Assembly: GCF_003367175.1 (NCBI RefSeq)
Contig: NZ_QRGA01000019.1
Coordinates: forward strand, 1-64,000
Direction of reading: 5' to 3'
DNA length: 64,000 nucleotides
Source of the DNA: Trinickia dinghuensis
GTDB lineage: Bacteria; Pseudomonadota; Gammaproteobacteria; Burkholderiales; Burkholderiaceae
A program made the translations under genes and the position numbers. Below the pieces are notes generated by a model that was given only the letters and a program-made list of their open reading frames with translations, was not told the origin of the DNA and made no database searches. Shown in pieces: positions 40,153-48,280 of the stretch. Position 1 is the first letter of the stretch. Each line of letters begins with the position of its first letter.

Positions 40153-40935
40153 ATGTCACGTTTGCCTTCGCTTTTCCTGTCTCACGGCGCGCCGACGCTG
40201 CCGATCGATCCCACAATGCCGTCGGGGGAATTCGCCACGCTGGGTGCCCGCCTGCCGCGCCCGCGCGCCATCTTGATTCTCTCGGCGCATTGGGGCACGG
40301 ACATGCCCGTCGCCAGCACGGCCGAGGCGCCCGAGACGATCCACGATTTCTACGGCTTTCCGCGCGCGCTTTACGAACTGCATTACCGCGCGCCCGGTGC
40401 GCCCGAGGTGGCTCGCCAAGCCGCGGCTTTGCTCGGCACGGCGAACATTCCGACCCAAACGCTGCCCCACGGGCTGGACCACGGCGCTTGGGTGCCGTTG
40501 CTGTTGATGTATCCGGAAGCCGACCTGCCCGTGGCGCAGCTGTCGATTCAGCCGCATCGCGATCCGGCGCATCACTACGCGGTGGGGCGCGCGCTGCGGC
40601 CTTTGGCGGACGATGGCGTACTCATCATTGGGTCGGGCCAGATCACACATAATCTGCGCGCGGCCGACTTCGGCGCAAAACCCGGCGATGGCGACCCACG
40701 CGTAGCCGAATTCACCGATTGGTTCGAGGCACGCCTGGCGGAACGTGATGTCGAGTCATTGCTCGACTATCGCCGCCGCGCGCCGCACGCGGCCTACATG
40801 CATCCGACCGACGAGCATTTGCTGCCCGTGTTCGCCTCGCTCGGCGCGGCCAGCGACGATTACGCGCTGGAGATTCAATCGCTAGGAACGTATCAGCGAG
40901 CGCTGGCGATGACGAATTACTTATTTCTGCATTAA
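40153..40935 (+). CDS. ygiD: LigB-type extradiol ring-cleavage dioxygenase (YgiD/DODA-like)
   Basis: 260-residue class III dioxygenase. The N-terminal metal-ligand segment LFLSHGAPTLPID and HWGTDMP, the DHGAWVPLLLMYP segment and the C-terminal HPTDEHLLPVFASLGAA carry the His ligands of the family. E. coli YgiD cleaves DOPA-type catechols in vitro, with zinc or iron; the physiological substrate is unknown. The start at 40153 removes ten implausible residues. Confidence 0.87.
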   Translation: MSRLPSLFLSHGAPTLPIDPTMPSGEFATLGARLPRPRAILILSAHWGTDMPVASTAEAPETIHDFYGFPRALYELHYRAPGAPEVARQAAALLGTANIPTQTLPHGLDHGAWVPLLLMYPEADLPVAQLSIQPHRDPAHHYAVGRALRPLADDGVLIIGSGQITHNLRAADFGAKPGDGDPRVAEFTDWFEARLAERDVESLLDYRRRAPHAAYMHPTDEHLLPVFASLGAASDDYALEIQSLGTYQRALAMTNYLFLH

Positions 40936-41282
40936 TCAGTTCGCCGCAGTTTTTTTGCGTACCACCATCGCACCGCGGTCGCGCCCGCACCTCTAGACGG
41001 GCGCGACACCACACCGGCAACAAGAAGCTGGGCCAACCAACGTCGCTAAGACAACGCGCTCGGCGGCCAGAATCCAACCGCACTGACGCTCGGATCTTTC
41101 CCAAGGCGACGACGAACATCGCCTCATCTCCGCCGCTCGACTTATCGCGCATTTTTTAAATGCACGTCATAAATCATTCCCCCTGTACTCGGTGGAACCA
41201 AAATCACTCGTTCGTTACCTATGACGAAACGCGTCCACCTGAAGCACAAAATCACTTCACAACCGATCGGGAGGAAACAAAA
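40936..41282 (+). promoter_or_regulatory. Upstream region of the bacteriocin cassette
   Basis: 347 bp with no convincing gene. A perfect palindrome GCATTT-ttt-AAATGC lies at 41149-41163, and base composition switches from G+C-rich to A+T-rich near here. No LexA box of the CTGT-N8-ACAG type was found, so SOS control typical of colicins is not apparent. A GGAGG site lies just before the bacteriocin ATG. Confidence 0.45.
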
Positions 41283-42317
41283 ATGCATAAAACCACGAAA
41301 AATAACACGGCATCTAACGACGAATTGAATCGATCTCGGCGCGCTCTTGCCTTAGGGGGATTGTCCGCATCAGCTTTATCGTTTTTTGGCCCGAAACGCG
41401 CCTTCGCTGATCCGCCAATCGCATCACTCCCCACCATAAACGTATACGGATCACCACCCACCGGCGATGCTTTTTACGGTATCGATATGGCGGCCTCCTC
41501 TGCACCGATGCCGCCGAAAGGCGCACCTCCATTCTCTGTTCACGACATCGGCGCGAAGGTCGTTGCGAATGGAAAAAGAGTTTTCAAGATGGCGGAGGGC
41601 GGCGATCCCATTGCGACCATGGACGAGTTTTTCAAGGGATTAAGCGGTCGCTCAGCCGAATATGTTTGGGGTCAAATTAGATCTCTAGGCGCCTTCACGC
41701 AGTGGCTTGCCAATGGTGGTTACAGTCAGCTCATAGGTGCGAACTCATACGGGCTCCTTCCTGCGCAATCGTCAAATATCACGATGATGTACGGATTATA
41801 TTTTTCTCAACACGCGAATACCCCGATATCCGAGTTCAAGTTTTATGGCAATCCTTTTATGCCGATCGCGGCAATTCACTACTGGATCAACGGCAACGGT
41901 GCAGATAGAACAATCGATATACCATCCCTCAATCTATCAATGGGATTGAACGATTTCTCACCAATTAAGAATATCGTAAACAACCTGTCGATGGGCCCGG
42001 GATCTTATGCCATTGATGCGAGCTTCAGCACGAATTTATTCGCTCATGGCACCAAAGATCTCTGGGCGGCGGGTGTTATTGGGCGCATCAGCGGTCAAGT
42101 AACCGGCACATTGAATATCGATCAAGCAGGAACCTATGCATTCAATGATTCATACACATTGCTACCTGACGTTTTTAATGCAGATCGATCACATCGACCG
42201 TTCCCGCAGGAGCAAATGACGGATTTCCTCCGAGCGATCGGCGATCTTTTCGGACACACTGATTACACCATCAAATTCTCCGGATCCGGTTCAATATCGT
42301 TTTCCGGCCCCAGGTAG
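41283..42317 (+). CDS. Colicin M-like lipid II-degrading bacteriocin
   Basis: 344-residue protein similar by eye to colicin M as recalled: HYWINGNGADRTIDIPSL parallels its HYLWGNGADRSVNIA segment, and a C-terminal FNA...HR with GDLFGHTDYTIKFSGSGSI parallels its catalytic end. Colicin M hydrolyses lipid II in the periplasm. Unlike colicin M (271 residues) it has an N-terminal Tat-like signal with SRRALALGG and an AFA cleavage site; the mature start contains PTINVYGSP, reminiscent of the TonB box ETLTVHAP. Active-site HR is kept; the DxYD element is altered (PDVFN). G+C is lower than in neighbours. GGAGG precedes the ATG. Confidence 0.75.
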   Translation: MHKTTKNNTASNDELNRSRRALALGGLSASALSFFGPKRAFADPPIASLPTINVYGSPPTGDAFYGIDMAASSAPMPPKGAPPFSVHDIGAKVVANGKRVFKMAEGGDPIATMDEFFKGLSGRSAEYVWGQIRSLGAFTQWLANGGYSQLIGANSYGLLPAQSSNITMMYGLYFSQHANTPISEFKFYGNPFMPIAAIHYWINGNGADRTIDIPSLNLSMGLNDFSPIKNIVNNLSMGPGSYAIDASFSTNLFAHGTKDLWAAGVIGRISGQVTGTLNIDQAGTYAFNDSYTLLPDVFNADRSHRPFPQEQMTDFLRAIGDLFGHTDYTIKFSGSGSISFSGPR

Positions 42318-42366
42318 GACGTGGCGTCATTTCGTTCTCGGAATTCCTTTTTTCGAAGAGAAACCT

Positions 42367-42693
42367 GTGAAATTAAGGACTCTCGGCATTGTGCTCGCCA
42401 CCTCGCTGATGCCTGTTGCGGCAAGCGTATTTCTGCTGTTTGCGATCGTTTTTAGGCACTACGACGGGGACACTGGATCGTGCCCGACCCAGCCATATGA
42501 AGTTACGAAGAAACATATCGCCGACTATCTTAAGGCCAACAATAAACCCACAAACAAGGTCGTCTTCGAAGACGACGCGCACTACGACAATACGACCAAC
42601 TGGTGGATGGTGCCGTTTCGTGTGAACTCCACTAGGTACGAAGCTATGGTTGACTGCCATGGCGGAATCGAGATAACCGGCGCCCTTAAGTGA
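42367..42693 (+). CDS. Candidate bacteriocin immunity protein (Cmi-like)
   Basis: 108-residue protein: one N-terminal TM helix (GIVLATSLMPVAASVFLLFAIV) and a periplasmic domain of about 75 residues with two Cys, in SCPTQP and DCHGG, able to form one disulfide. Colicin M immunity protein Cmi has the same size, membrane anchor and single disulfide, and protects the producer in the periplasm. It follows the bacteriocin by 49 bases with similar low G+C, and a strong terminator closes the unit. Sequence homology to Cmi is not proven. Confidence 0.6.
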   Translation: MKLRTLGIVLATSLMPVAASVFLLFAIVFRHYDGDTGSCPTQPYEVTKKHIADYLKANNKPTNKVVFEDDAHYDNTTNWWMVPFRVNSTRYEAMVDCHGGIEITGALK

Positions 42694-42775
42694 GATGACC
42701 GCGTCCGACGCCGCTCTCGGTTACCGTTTGAAGGCGTAATGCTTCGCCTTAGCAGTTCGTTGGCCATTCAGAACA

Positions 42776-42814
42776 AAGGCCCGTCTGACTCTCGTCAGAC
42801 GGGCCTTATTTTTT
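42776..42814 (+). terminator. Strong intrinsic terminator after the immunity gene
   Basis: AAGGCCCGTCTGAC and GTCAGACGGGCCTT form a perfect 14-bp stem with a 4-base loop, followed by ATTTTTT. It closes the bacteriocin-immunity unit. A smaller hairpin AAGGCG/CGCCTT lies upstream at 42731-42750. Confidence 0.93.
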
Positions 42815-42862
42815 GCATCTCACCCGCGCTAATTCAAATCTAACCGCGGGCGGCGCGGCACA

Positions 42863-44455
42863 TTAAACGCCGACGCCTTCGAGAAGGTCTTCCTCGGACT
42901 CGCGCTCATTGAGATAGTTCGTGCGATAGCCCGACTTCACACCCCAAAAGTAGAAACCGAGCGCGACCAGCGCGACGACGAGCATGTCCCAGCCGTAGGG
43001 CAGGACGTTCATGCCCCCGAACTGCTTGCTGCCGATGACCGACAGCACGGCCATCGTCGGCAGATAGGCGACGAGCCACCAAGCGGCCTTCAGATCCGCA
43101 CCCCAGCCGCCGAAGCCGGCCTTCGCCTGGTAATAGAAGTAGACCGGCAGCGCGACGACCATCAGGAGAATGATCTCGCCCGTGAGCGGCCACTTCGCCC
43201 AATAGAGCACGAGCGACGCGCAGACGAACGCGAACGGCGCGATCAGCTTCATCAGCGGCAGCTTCAGCGGACGGTCGACGTCCGTTGCCGTGCGGCGCAG
43301 CGCCATCAAGCTGATCGGGCCCGTCAGATACGAAATGACGGTCGCCACCGAGATGACGGCGGCCAGCGAACTCCAGCCGCGGAAGAAGAACATGAAGATG
43401 AACGAGACGATGAGGTTGAACCACATCGCGTTGCGCGGCACGCCGTAGAACGGGTGCACATTGCCGAACATCTTCGGCAGCGTGTTGTTGCGCTCCATCG
43501 CGTAGATCATGCGCGTCGTCGTCGCCATGTAGGTCGTGCCGGTGCCGCTCGGGCTGACGAACGCGTCCACGTAGAGCAGGATCGCCAGCCAGTTCAGGTT
43601 CAGCGCAAGGGCAAGCTCGGCGAACGGCGAAGCGAAGTTGAAATGGCTCCAGCCCTTCACGACGTCGGCCGGGTTGACCGCGCCGATATAAGCGATTTGC
43701 AGCAGCACGTAGATCACGAGCGCGAGCAGGATCGAGCCGATGACCGCGAACGGCACGCTCTTCGACGGGTTGCGCGCTTCGCCGGCCAGGTTGACCGGGC
43801 TTTGGAAGCCGTTGAAGCTGAACACGATGCCGCTCGTCGCCACCGCCGTGAACACGGCCGACCAGCCGTACGGCGCGAACGTGGTCGAGGTGCCGAAGTT
43901 TTGGCTATGGAAGCCCGATGCCATCAGCCCAAGGATGGTGGCGCCCGGAATGATGAACTTGAACACCGTGATGGTCGTGTTCGCACGGGCGAACAATTTC
44001 ACGCCCCAGTAGTTGAGCATGAAGTAGACGATCACGAGCAGGGCCGAGAGGAACAGGCCCGGCGGCGCCAGCGACCCGTTCACGAACAGCGCATGCGCCC
44101 AGCTGTAGGGCCAGGTGCTCATGTATTGAATCGACGCTTCGGCCTCGATCGGAATCACCGACACGATGGCGATCCAATTCGCCCAAGCGCTGATGAAGCC
44201 GACGAGCGCGCCGTGCGAATAGCGCGCGTAGCGCACCATGCCGCCCGACTCCGGGAACATGGCGCCCAGTTCGGCATAGGTGAGCGCAATGGCGAGAATC
44301 ACGACGGCGCCGATGATCCATGCGCACACCGCCGCGGGCCCGGCGATCTTGGCCGCCTTCCACGCACCGAACAGCCAGCCGGACCCGATGATCGAGCCCA
44401 GACCGGTGAGCATCAGCGCAAACGGCCCGATGTTCCGTTGAATAGAACTTTTCAC
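42863..44455 (-). CDS. APC-superfamily amino acid permease
   Basis: 530-residue integral membrane transporter with about 12 TM helices. The TM1 signature LTGLGSIIGSGWLFGAWKAA is typical of APC permeases that bring in amino acids or polyamines with protons. GTG at 44455 is the best start: an AAGGAG site precedes it, and residues upstream are not protein-like. Aspartate/glutamate-type substrates are plausible but unproven. It is convergent with the bacteriocin cassette. Confidence 0.85.
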   Translation of the reverse strand: MKSSIQRNIGPFALMLTGLGSIIGSGWLFGAWKAAKIAGPAAVCAWIIGAVVILAIALTYAELGAMFPESGGMVRYARYSHGALVGFISAWANWIAIVSVIPIEAEASIQYMSTWPYSWAHALFVNGSLAPPGLFLSALLVIVYFMLNYWGVKLFARANTTITVFKFIIPGATILGLMASGFHSQNFGTSTTFAPYGWSAVFTAVATSGIVFSFNGFQSPVNLAGEARNPSKSVPFAVIGSILLALVIYVLLQIAYIGAVNPADVVKGWSHFNFASPFAELALALNLNWLAILLYVDAFVSPSGTGTTYMATTTRMIYAMERNNTLPKMFGNVHPFYGVPRNAMWFNLIVSFIFMFFFRGWSSLAAVISVATVISYLTGPISLMALRRTATDVDRPLKLPLMKLIAPFAFVCASLVLYWAKWPLTGEIILLMVVALPVYFYYQAKAGFGGWGADLKAAWWLVAYLPTMAVLSVIGSKQFGGMNVLPYGWDMLVVALVALGFYFWGVKSGYRTNYLNERESEEDLLEGVGV

Positions 44456-44724
44456 AACCTCTCCTTGGGGATATACGAATGGCGCGCGGGTGGGGGATAC
44501 GCGCCGATTCTGCAAGAAACGTGCAACCGATGCGGGCACTGCGGCGAGGGGGGAACCGCAACTTGGCGCAACCACATCGCGCGGCGGGTAGTTTACCGGT
44601 TGCAATCACTTAATTGGTGCAAATTGATCGGTCACCAAGAAAAAAAATCCCCATGAAATGAAAGATTTGTAAGAGGGTGGTTCGTCTAGTCAGTCGAAAG
44701 ACGATGCTGCGGCGCGAAATTGTG

Positions 44725-44753
44725 TTGACCATGGCCTCGATTCACCGTATAAA
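44725..44753 (+). promoter_or_regulatory. Consensus sigma-70 promoter of the cold-shock gene
   Basis: TTGACC (44725-44730), a 17-base spacer and TATAAA (44748-44753) form one of the best promoters in the window. Transcription should begin near 44760. This leaves the rest of the 443-bp spacer (44456-44724) as control DNA for the divergent permease, in which no gene was seen. Confidence 0.8.
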
Positions 44754-44759
44754 GATGGA

Positions 44760-44898
44760 GCAGGAATTCAAGTGGCGAGTGTTGATTGGTCTTTCGTAGG
44801 TCGCCCCCATCAGGTACTCCGGTTGTCCTCTTATCCTTCCTTGATTTTCGTGCGCTCCCAGGCTTCGGCCTTTTTCACCCAATTTAGGAATTTGTAAT
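44760..44898 (+). promoter_or_regulatory. Long 5' leader of the cold-shock mRNA
   Basis: About 139 bases of untranslated leader precede the csp ATG. A small hairpin AGGC-TTCG-GCCT with a UUCG loop (44860-44871), followed by T, lies 24 bases before the ATG, then the ribosome-binding region TTAGGAATTTGTAAT. Long structured leaders in cspA-type genes act as cold-responsive switches; that role is inferred here. Confidence 0.5.
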
Positions 44899-45102
44899 AT
44901 GGAAACCGGTACCGTCAAGTGGTTCAACGACGCTAAGGGCTTTGGCTTCATCACCCCCGACGGCGGCGGCGAAGATCTCTTCGCGCACTTCTCGGAAATC
45001 CGCGTCGAAGGCTTCAAGACGCTGCAAGAAAATCAGAAAGTGTCTTTCGAAGTAAAGACGGGCCCCAAGGGCAAGCAAGCCGCGAACATCAAGCCGCTGT
45101 AA
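44899..45102 (+). CDS. cspA: Cold-shock domain protein
   Basis: 67-residue single cold-shock domain RNA chaperone. RNP1 (KGFGFI) and RNP2 (LFAHF) are intact in [20 protein letters not shown] and DLFAHFSEI. It binds single-stranded RNA and prevents secondary structure. The gene stands alone behind its own consensus promoter and a long leader and is followed by an intrinsic terminator. Which csp paralogue it is cannot be told. Confidence 0.95.
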   Translation: METGTVKWFNDAKGFGFITPDGGGEDLFAHFSEIRVEGFKTLQENQKVSFEVKTGPKGKQAANIKPL

Positions 45103-45177
45103 GGCGCTTGAGCGCTTCGGAGCACTGAGTCGCTTCGAAGCTCGTACGCAGCGAAGCGCATCGCGTTTCGCGAACAA

Positions 45178-45202
45178 AAAACCCCGCCACGTGCGGGGTT
45201 TT
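45178..45202 (+). terminator. Intrinsic terminator after the cold-shock gene
   Basis: AAAACCCCGC and GCGGGGTTTT form a 10-bp stem with loop CACGT, with T on the plus strand. A-rich sequence upstream means it could also act on the minus strand. Confidence 0.85.
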
Positions 45203-45292
45203 GTCTTTCTGCGGCGATTGAGGAACGGCGAAGTCGGGCAATGGCAATCGCCCAATCGCGGAATGGCGTAATGGCGGATGCGCTAGTCAGCG

Positions 45293-46552
45293 CTAGGCAA
45301 AAAGGCGCTGGGCGTGAATCCCGAGCCCCGCCGCGACGCTGGCGAGCCGATCGCCGAATACGGGCTTGGCATCGGGAAACGCCGCGCACAGCGCGTTCGT
45401 GAGGAAGTGCAGGCCGGTCGTTCCGCCCGTGAAGTAAAGCGCGTCGACGTCGCCGAGCGCCACGCCGGCCGCCTTGGCCGTCTCCCGTGCCGCATCGGCA
45501 ATGCGGCGCGCCTCGTCGGCGCCGGCGGCGATCAGCCCCGCTTCGTCGAACGCGATACGCAAATCGGCTTCGACGTCATCGAGGTCGATCGACGTCTGTC
45601 CGCCGGCCGCCACCCCGATTTTCGCCTCTTCCGCCCGCGCCGCTAGCGCATGGCCGAGCCGGCGCTCGACCACGCGCATGAGCCGCTCGTGGTGCCGCAC
45701 GTCGGGATACAAATGCCGCATCAGCGCAAGCTCGCCGGCGCGCTTGCCGCCGTAGATCGTATTGATCAGGTGCCACGTGGCCAGGTCGAAGTAGATCCGG
45801 TTCGGCACCTCGCGGCCCTCGGGATCGAGCGACCGGTAGCCGAGCTCCAGCAAGATCGTCTCGAGTTCCACGCGTCGGTCGAAGTCGGTCCCGGCCACGT
45901 GCACGCCGTAATGCGCGAGCACGTCGTCCTTGCGCTCGATCCGCTTCATCCGCTCGGGCCCGACCCGGACGAGAGAAAAATCCGAGGTGCCGCCGCCGAT
46001 GTCGGCAACGAGCACGAGCGCTTCTTCCTGCAAGCGCGATTCGTAGTCGAATGCGGCCGCGATCGGCTCGTACTGGAAGTGAATCTCCTTCAGGCCGGCG
46101 CCGCGTGCCGCCGTTTCGAGCTGCTGCTGAGCCAAGCGGTCGGCGCGCGGATCGTCGTCGACGAAGAAGACTGGCCGCCCCAGCACCACGCGGTCGATCG
46201 ATACGCCCGCGCAGGCTTCGGCTTGCCGCTTCAGGAAGGCGACGAAAATCCCAATGATTTCCGTGTACTTGATCGCGCTGCCGTCGCCGAGATCCGTCGC
46301 GGTCTCCGCCAGCGGCGAACCGAGGATACTCTTGAGCGAGCGCATCAAGCGGCCGTCGAAGCCGTCGATGTATTCCGCCAGCGCCGCGCGGCCGAAGGCA
46401 CGCGTATGTTCGTCGGTATTGAAGAAGACGGCTGTCGGCAGCGTCGTATGTGCGCCCTCGACGGGCGCCAGCATCATCGTCTCGCCGCGCGGCAACGCCA
46501 CGGCGGAGTTGGACGTACCGAAGTCGATCGCACAATAGGGCATCGCTTGCAT
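45293..46552 (-). CDS. Hsp70-like ATPase (YegD type)
   Basis: 419-residue protein with an Hsp70/actin-fold ATPase but no substrate-binding domain, like E. coli YegD. Phosphate-1 motif IDFGTSNSAVAL, phosphate-2 VLVADIGGGTSDFSLV and the adenosine motif ALYFTGGTTGLHFL are present. Its clients are unknown and it is unlikely to be a general DnaK-type chaperone. MQAMPYCAIDFG at 46552 is used; the Met at the fourth codon is an alternative. Confidence 0.87.
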   Translation of the reverse strand: MQAMPYCAIDFGTSNSAVALPRGETMMLAPVEGAHTTLPTAVFFNTDEHTRAFGRAALAEYIDGFDGRLMRSLKSILGSPLAETATDLGDGSAIKYTEIIGIFVAFLKRQAEACAGVSIDRVVLGRPVFFVDDDPRADRLAQQQLETAARGAGLKEIHFQYEPIAAAFDYESRLQEEALVLVADIGGGTSDFSLVRVGPERMKRIERKDDVLAHYGVHVAGTDFDRRVELETILLELGYRSLDPEGREVPNRIYFDLATWHLINTIYGGKRAGELALMRHLYPDVRHHERLMRVVERRLGHALAARAEEAKIGVAAGGQTSIDLDDVEADLRIAFDEAGLIAAGADEARRIADAARETAKAAGVALGDVDALYFTGGTTGLHFLTNALCAAFPDAKPVFGDRLASVAAGLGIHAQRLFA

Positions 46553-46650
46553 CGCAACTCGCTTTATGCGAACAGAAGGGAGCGCTTTTTAACACAACTC
46601 CCCGGTAGGAGCAATCGGTGCGCCATCCGATCCCCGTGACACCCGGCAGC

Positions 46651-46666
46651 TGGCACACGGCTTGCG
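46651..46666 (+). promoter_or_regulatory. Sigma-54 (RpoN) promoter
   Basis: TGGCACACGGCTTGCG matches the -24/-12 consensus TGGCACR-N4-TTGC, with GG and GC exactly ten bases apart. Transcription would start near 46677, about 60 bases before the MFS transporter ATG. Sigma-54 promoters need an enhancer-binding activator; none is encoded nearby. Confidence 0.75.
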
Positions 46667-46735
46667 CCGCACGCGGGCGGCCCGCCGCTTGAAAACGGCC
46701 CGGCCATCACCGCATCCATCAGGAGAATAGTCGAG

Positions 46736-48208
46736 ATGAGCCTGAAGACCGCGGCGCCCCGCCCCGCTTCGAGCGGGAGCATCATCGAAACCGATTTGCC
46801 CTCGCGGCTCGATCGCCTGCCCTGGGGGCGCTTTCATACGCTGATAGTAGTCGCCCTCGGCATCACCTGGCTGCTCGACGGGCTCGAAGTGACATTGGCC
46901 GGGGCCGTGGCCGGAGCGCTCAAATCGAGCCCAGCCTTGCATTTGACCGACGCCGACATCGGTCTGGCCGGCAGCGCTTACATCGCCGGGGCGGTGCTCG
47001 GCGCCCTCATCTTCGGCTGGCTCACCGACCGGCTCGGGCGACGCAAACTGTTTTTCGCGACCCTCGGGCTGTATCTCGTCGCGACGGCCGCCACGGCGCT
47101 GTCTTGGAATTTCGCGAGCTTCGCGGCGCTGCGCTTTTTGACCGGTGCCGGCATCGGCGGCGAATATGCGGCGATCAATTCGACGATCCAGGAATTCACG
47201 CCCGCGCGCGTGCGCGGCTGGACGGACCTCGGCATCAACGGAACATTCTGGATCGGGGCAGCTCTAGGCGCCGGCGGCTCGCTCGTCCTGCTCGATCCGC
47301 ATGTCGTCCCAGGCGACTTCGGCTGGCGCGCCTGCTTTTTCATCGGCGCCGCACTCGCGCTCGTGATCGTGTTCATGCGCGTCTGGGTGCCGGAAAGCCC
47401 GCGCTGGCTGCTCACGCACAACGAGCCGGAGCAAGCGAAAAGCGTGGTCGAAGACATCGAAGCGCGCTTTCGCCGTGTGGGCAGCCGGCCGTTGTCCGAC
47501 GAATTGCACACGCTGCGGTTCGCGCGCCGCGAGAGCACGCCGTTTAGCGAAGTGTTCGAAGCGCTGTTCGTCACGCACCGGCGCCGCTCGCTCGTCGGCC
47601 TCTCTTTGATGACGGCGCAGGCCTTCTTCTACAACGCGATCTTCTTCACCTATGCCCTGGTGCTGACCGATTTCTATCATGTGCCCGGCGGCGAAGTCGG
47701 CTGGTACCTGCTGCCGTTCGCATTAGGGAATTTTCTCGGCCCGATCGTGCTGGGGCATGCGTTCGATGCCGTCGGCCGGCGCACGATGATCGCGCTCACC
47801 TACGCACTGTCCGGCCTGTTGTTGATCGGCAGCGGCTATCTGTTCGCGAAAGGCGTGCTGACCGTCAAAGAGCAGACGGTAGCCTGGATGGTGATTTTCT
47901 TCTTCGCGTCGGCCGCGGCCAGTTCCGCCTATTTGACGGTGAGCGAATCGTTCCCGCTCGAAATTCGCGCGCTCGCGATCGCCGTGTTCTACGCGTTCGG
48001 CACGGCGCTCGGCGGCATCGCGGGCCCCGCGTTCTTCGGCCGGCTGATCGATACCCAGCAGCGCGGTGCCGTATTCGAAGGCTATCTCGTCGGCTCCGGA
48101 TTGATGCTGGCCGCGGCGGCGATCGCGGCCGTGTGGGGCGTCGATGCCGAGCGCAAATCGCTCGAGCAGGTCGCGACGCCGCTTTCTGCGCTGCGCGAGG
48201 AACCCTGA
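46736..48208 (+). CDS. MFS transporter, sugar-porter-like
   Basis: 490-residue major facilitator with about 12 TM helices. Typical motifs are the loop 2-3 DRLGRRKLFFATL, the TM4 region GIGGEYAAINSTIQEFTPARVRGW and the mirrored GRRTMIALTYALSG. It resembles transporters of sugars, aromatic acids or metabolites in the SP/AAHS branches; the substrate cannot be read. An AGGAG site lies before the ATG. It sits behind a sigma-54 promoter, suggesting nitrogen- or carbon-stress control. Confidence 0.87.
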   Translation: MSLKTAAPRPASSGSIIETDLPSRLDRLPWGRFHTLIVVALGITWLLDGLEVTLAGAVAGALKSSPALHLTDADIGLAGSAYIAGAVLGALIFGWLTDRLGRRKLFFATLGLYLVATAATALSWNFASFAALRFLTGAGIGGEYAAINSTIQEFTPARVRGWTDLGINGTFWIGAALGAGGSLVLLDPHVVPGDFGWRACFFIGAALALVIVFMRVWVPESPRWLLTHNEPEQAKSVVEDIEARFRRVGSRPLSDELHTLRFARRESTPFSEVFEALFVTHRRRSLVGLSLMTAQAFFYNAIFFTYALVLTDFYHVPGGEVGWYLLPFALGNFLGPIVLGHAFDAVGRRTMIALTYALSGLLLIGSGYLFAKGVLTVKEQTVAWMVIFFFASAAASSAYLTVSESFPLEIRALAIAVFYAFGTALGGIAGPAFFGRLIDTQQRGAVFEGYLVGSGLMLAAAAIAAVWGVDAERKSLEQVATPLSALREEP

Positions 48209-48280
48209 CACGCGCAGCGCCACCCCGGCAGTGCAGGTTCGTGCAGTCCGTGCAGGTGCGTATTACCGCTGCTGGGCCGG

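Noticed and set aside
40936-41282. LexA box for SOS induction of the bacteriocin
   Set aside because: No CTGT-N8-ACAG sequence was found in the upstream region.
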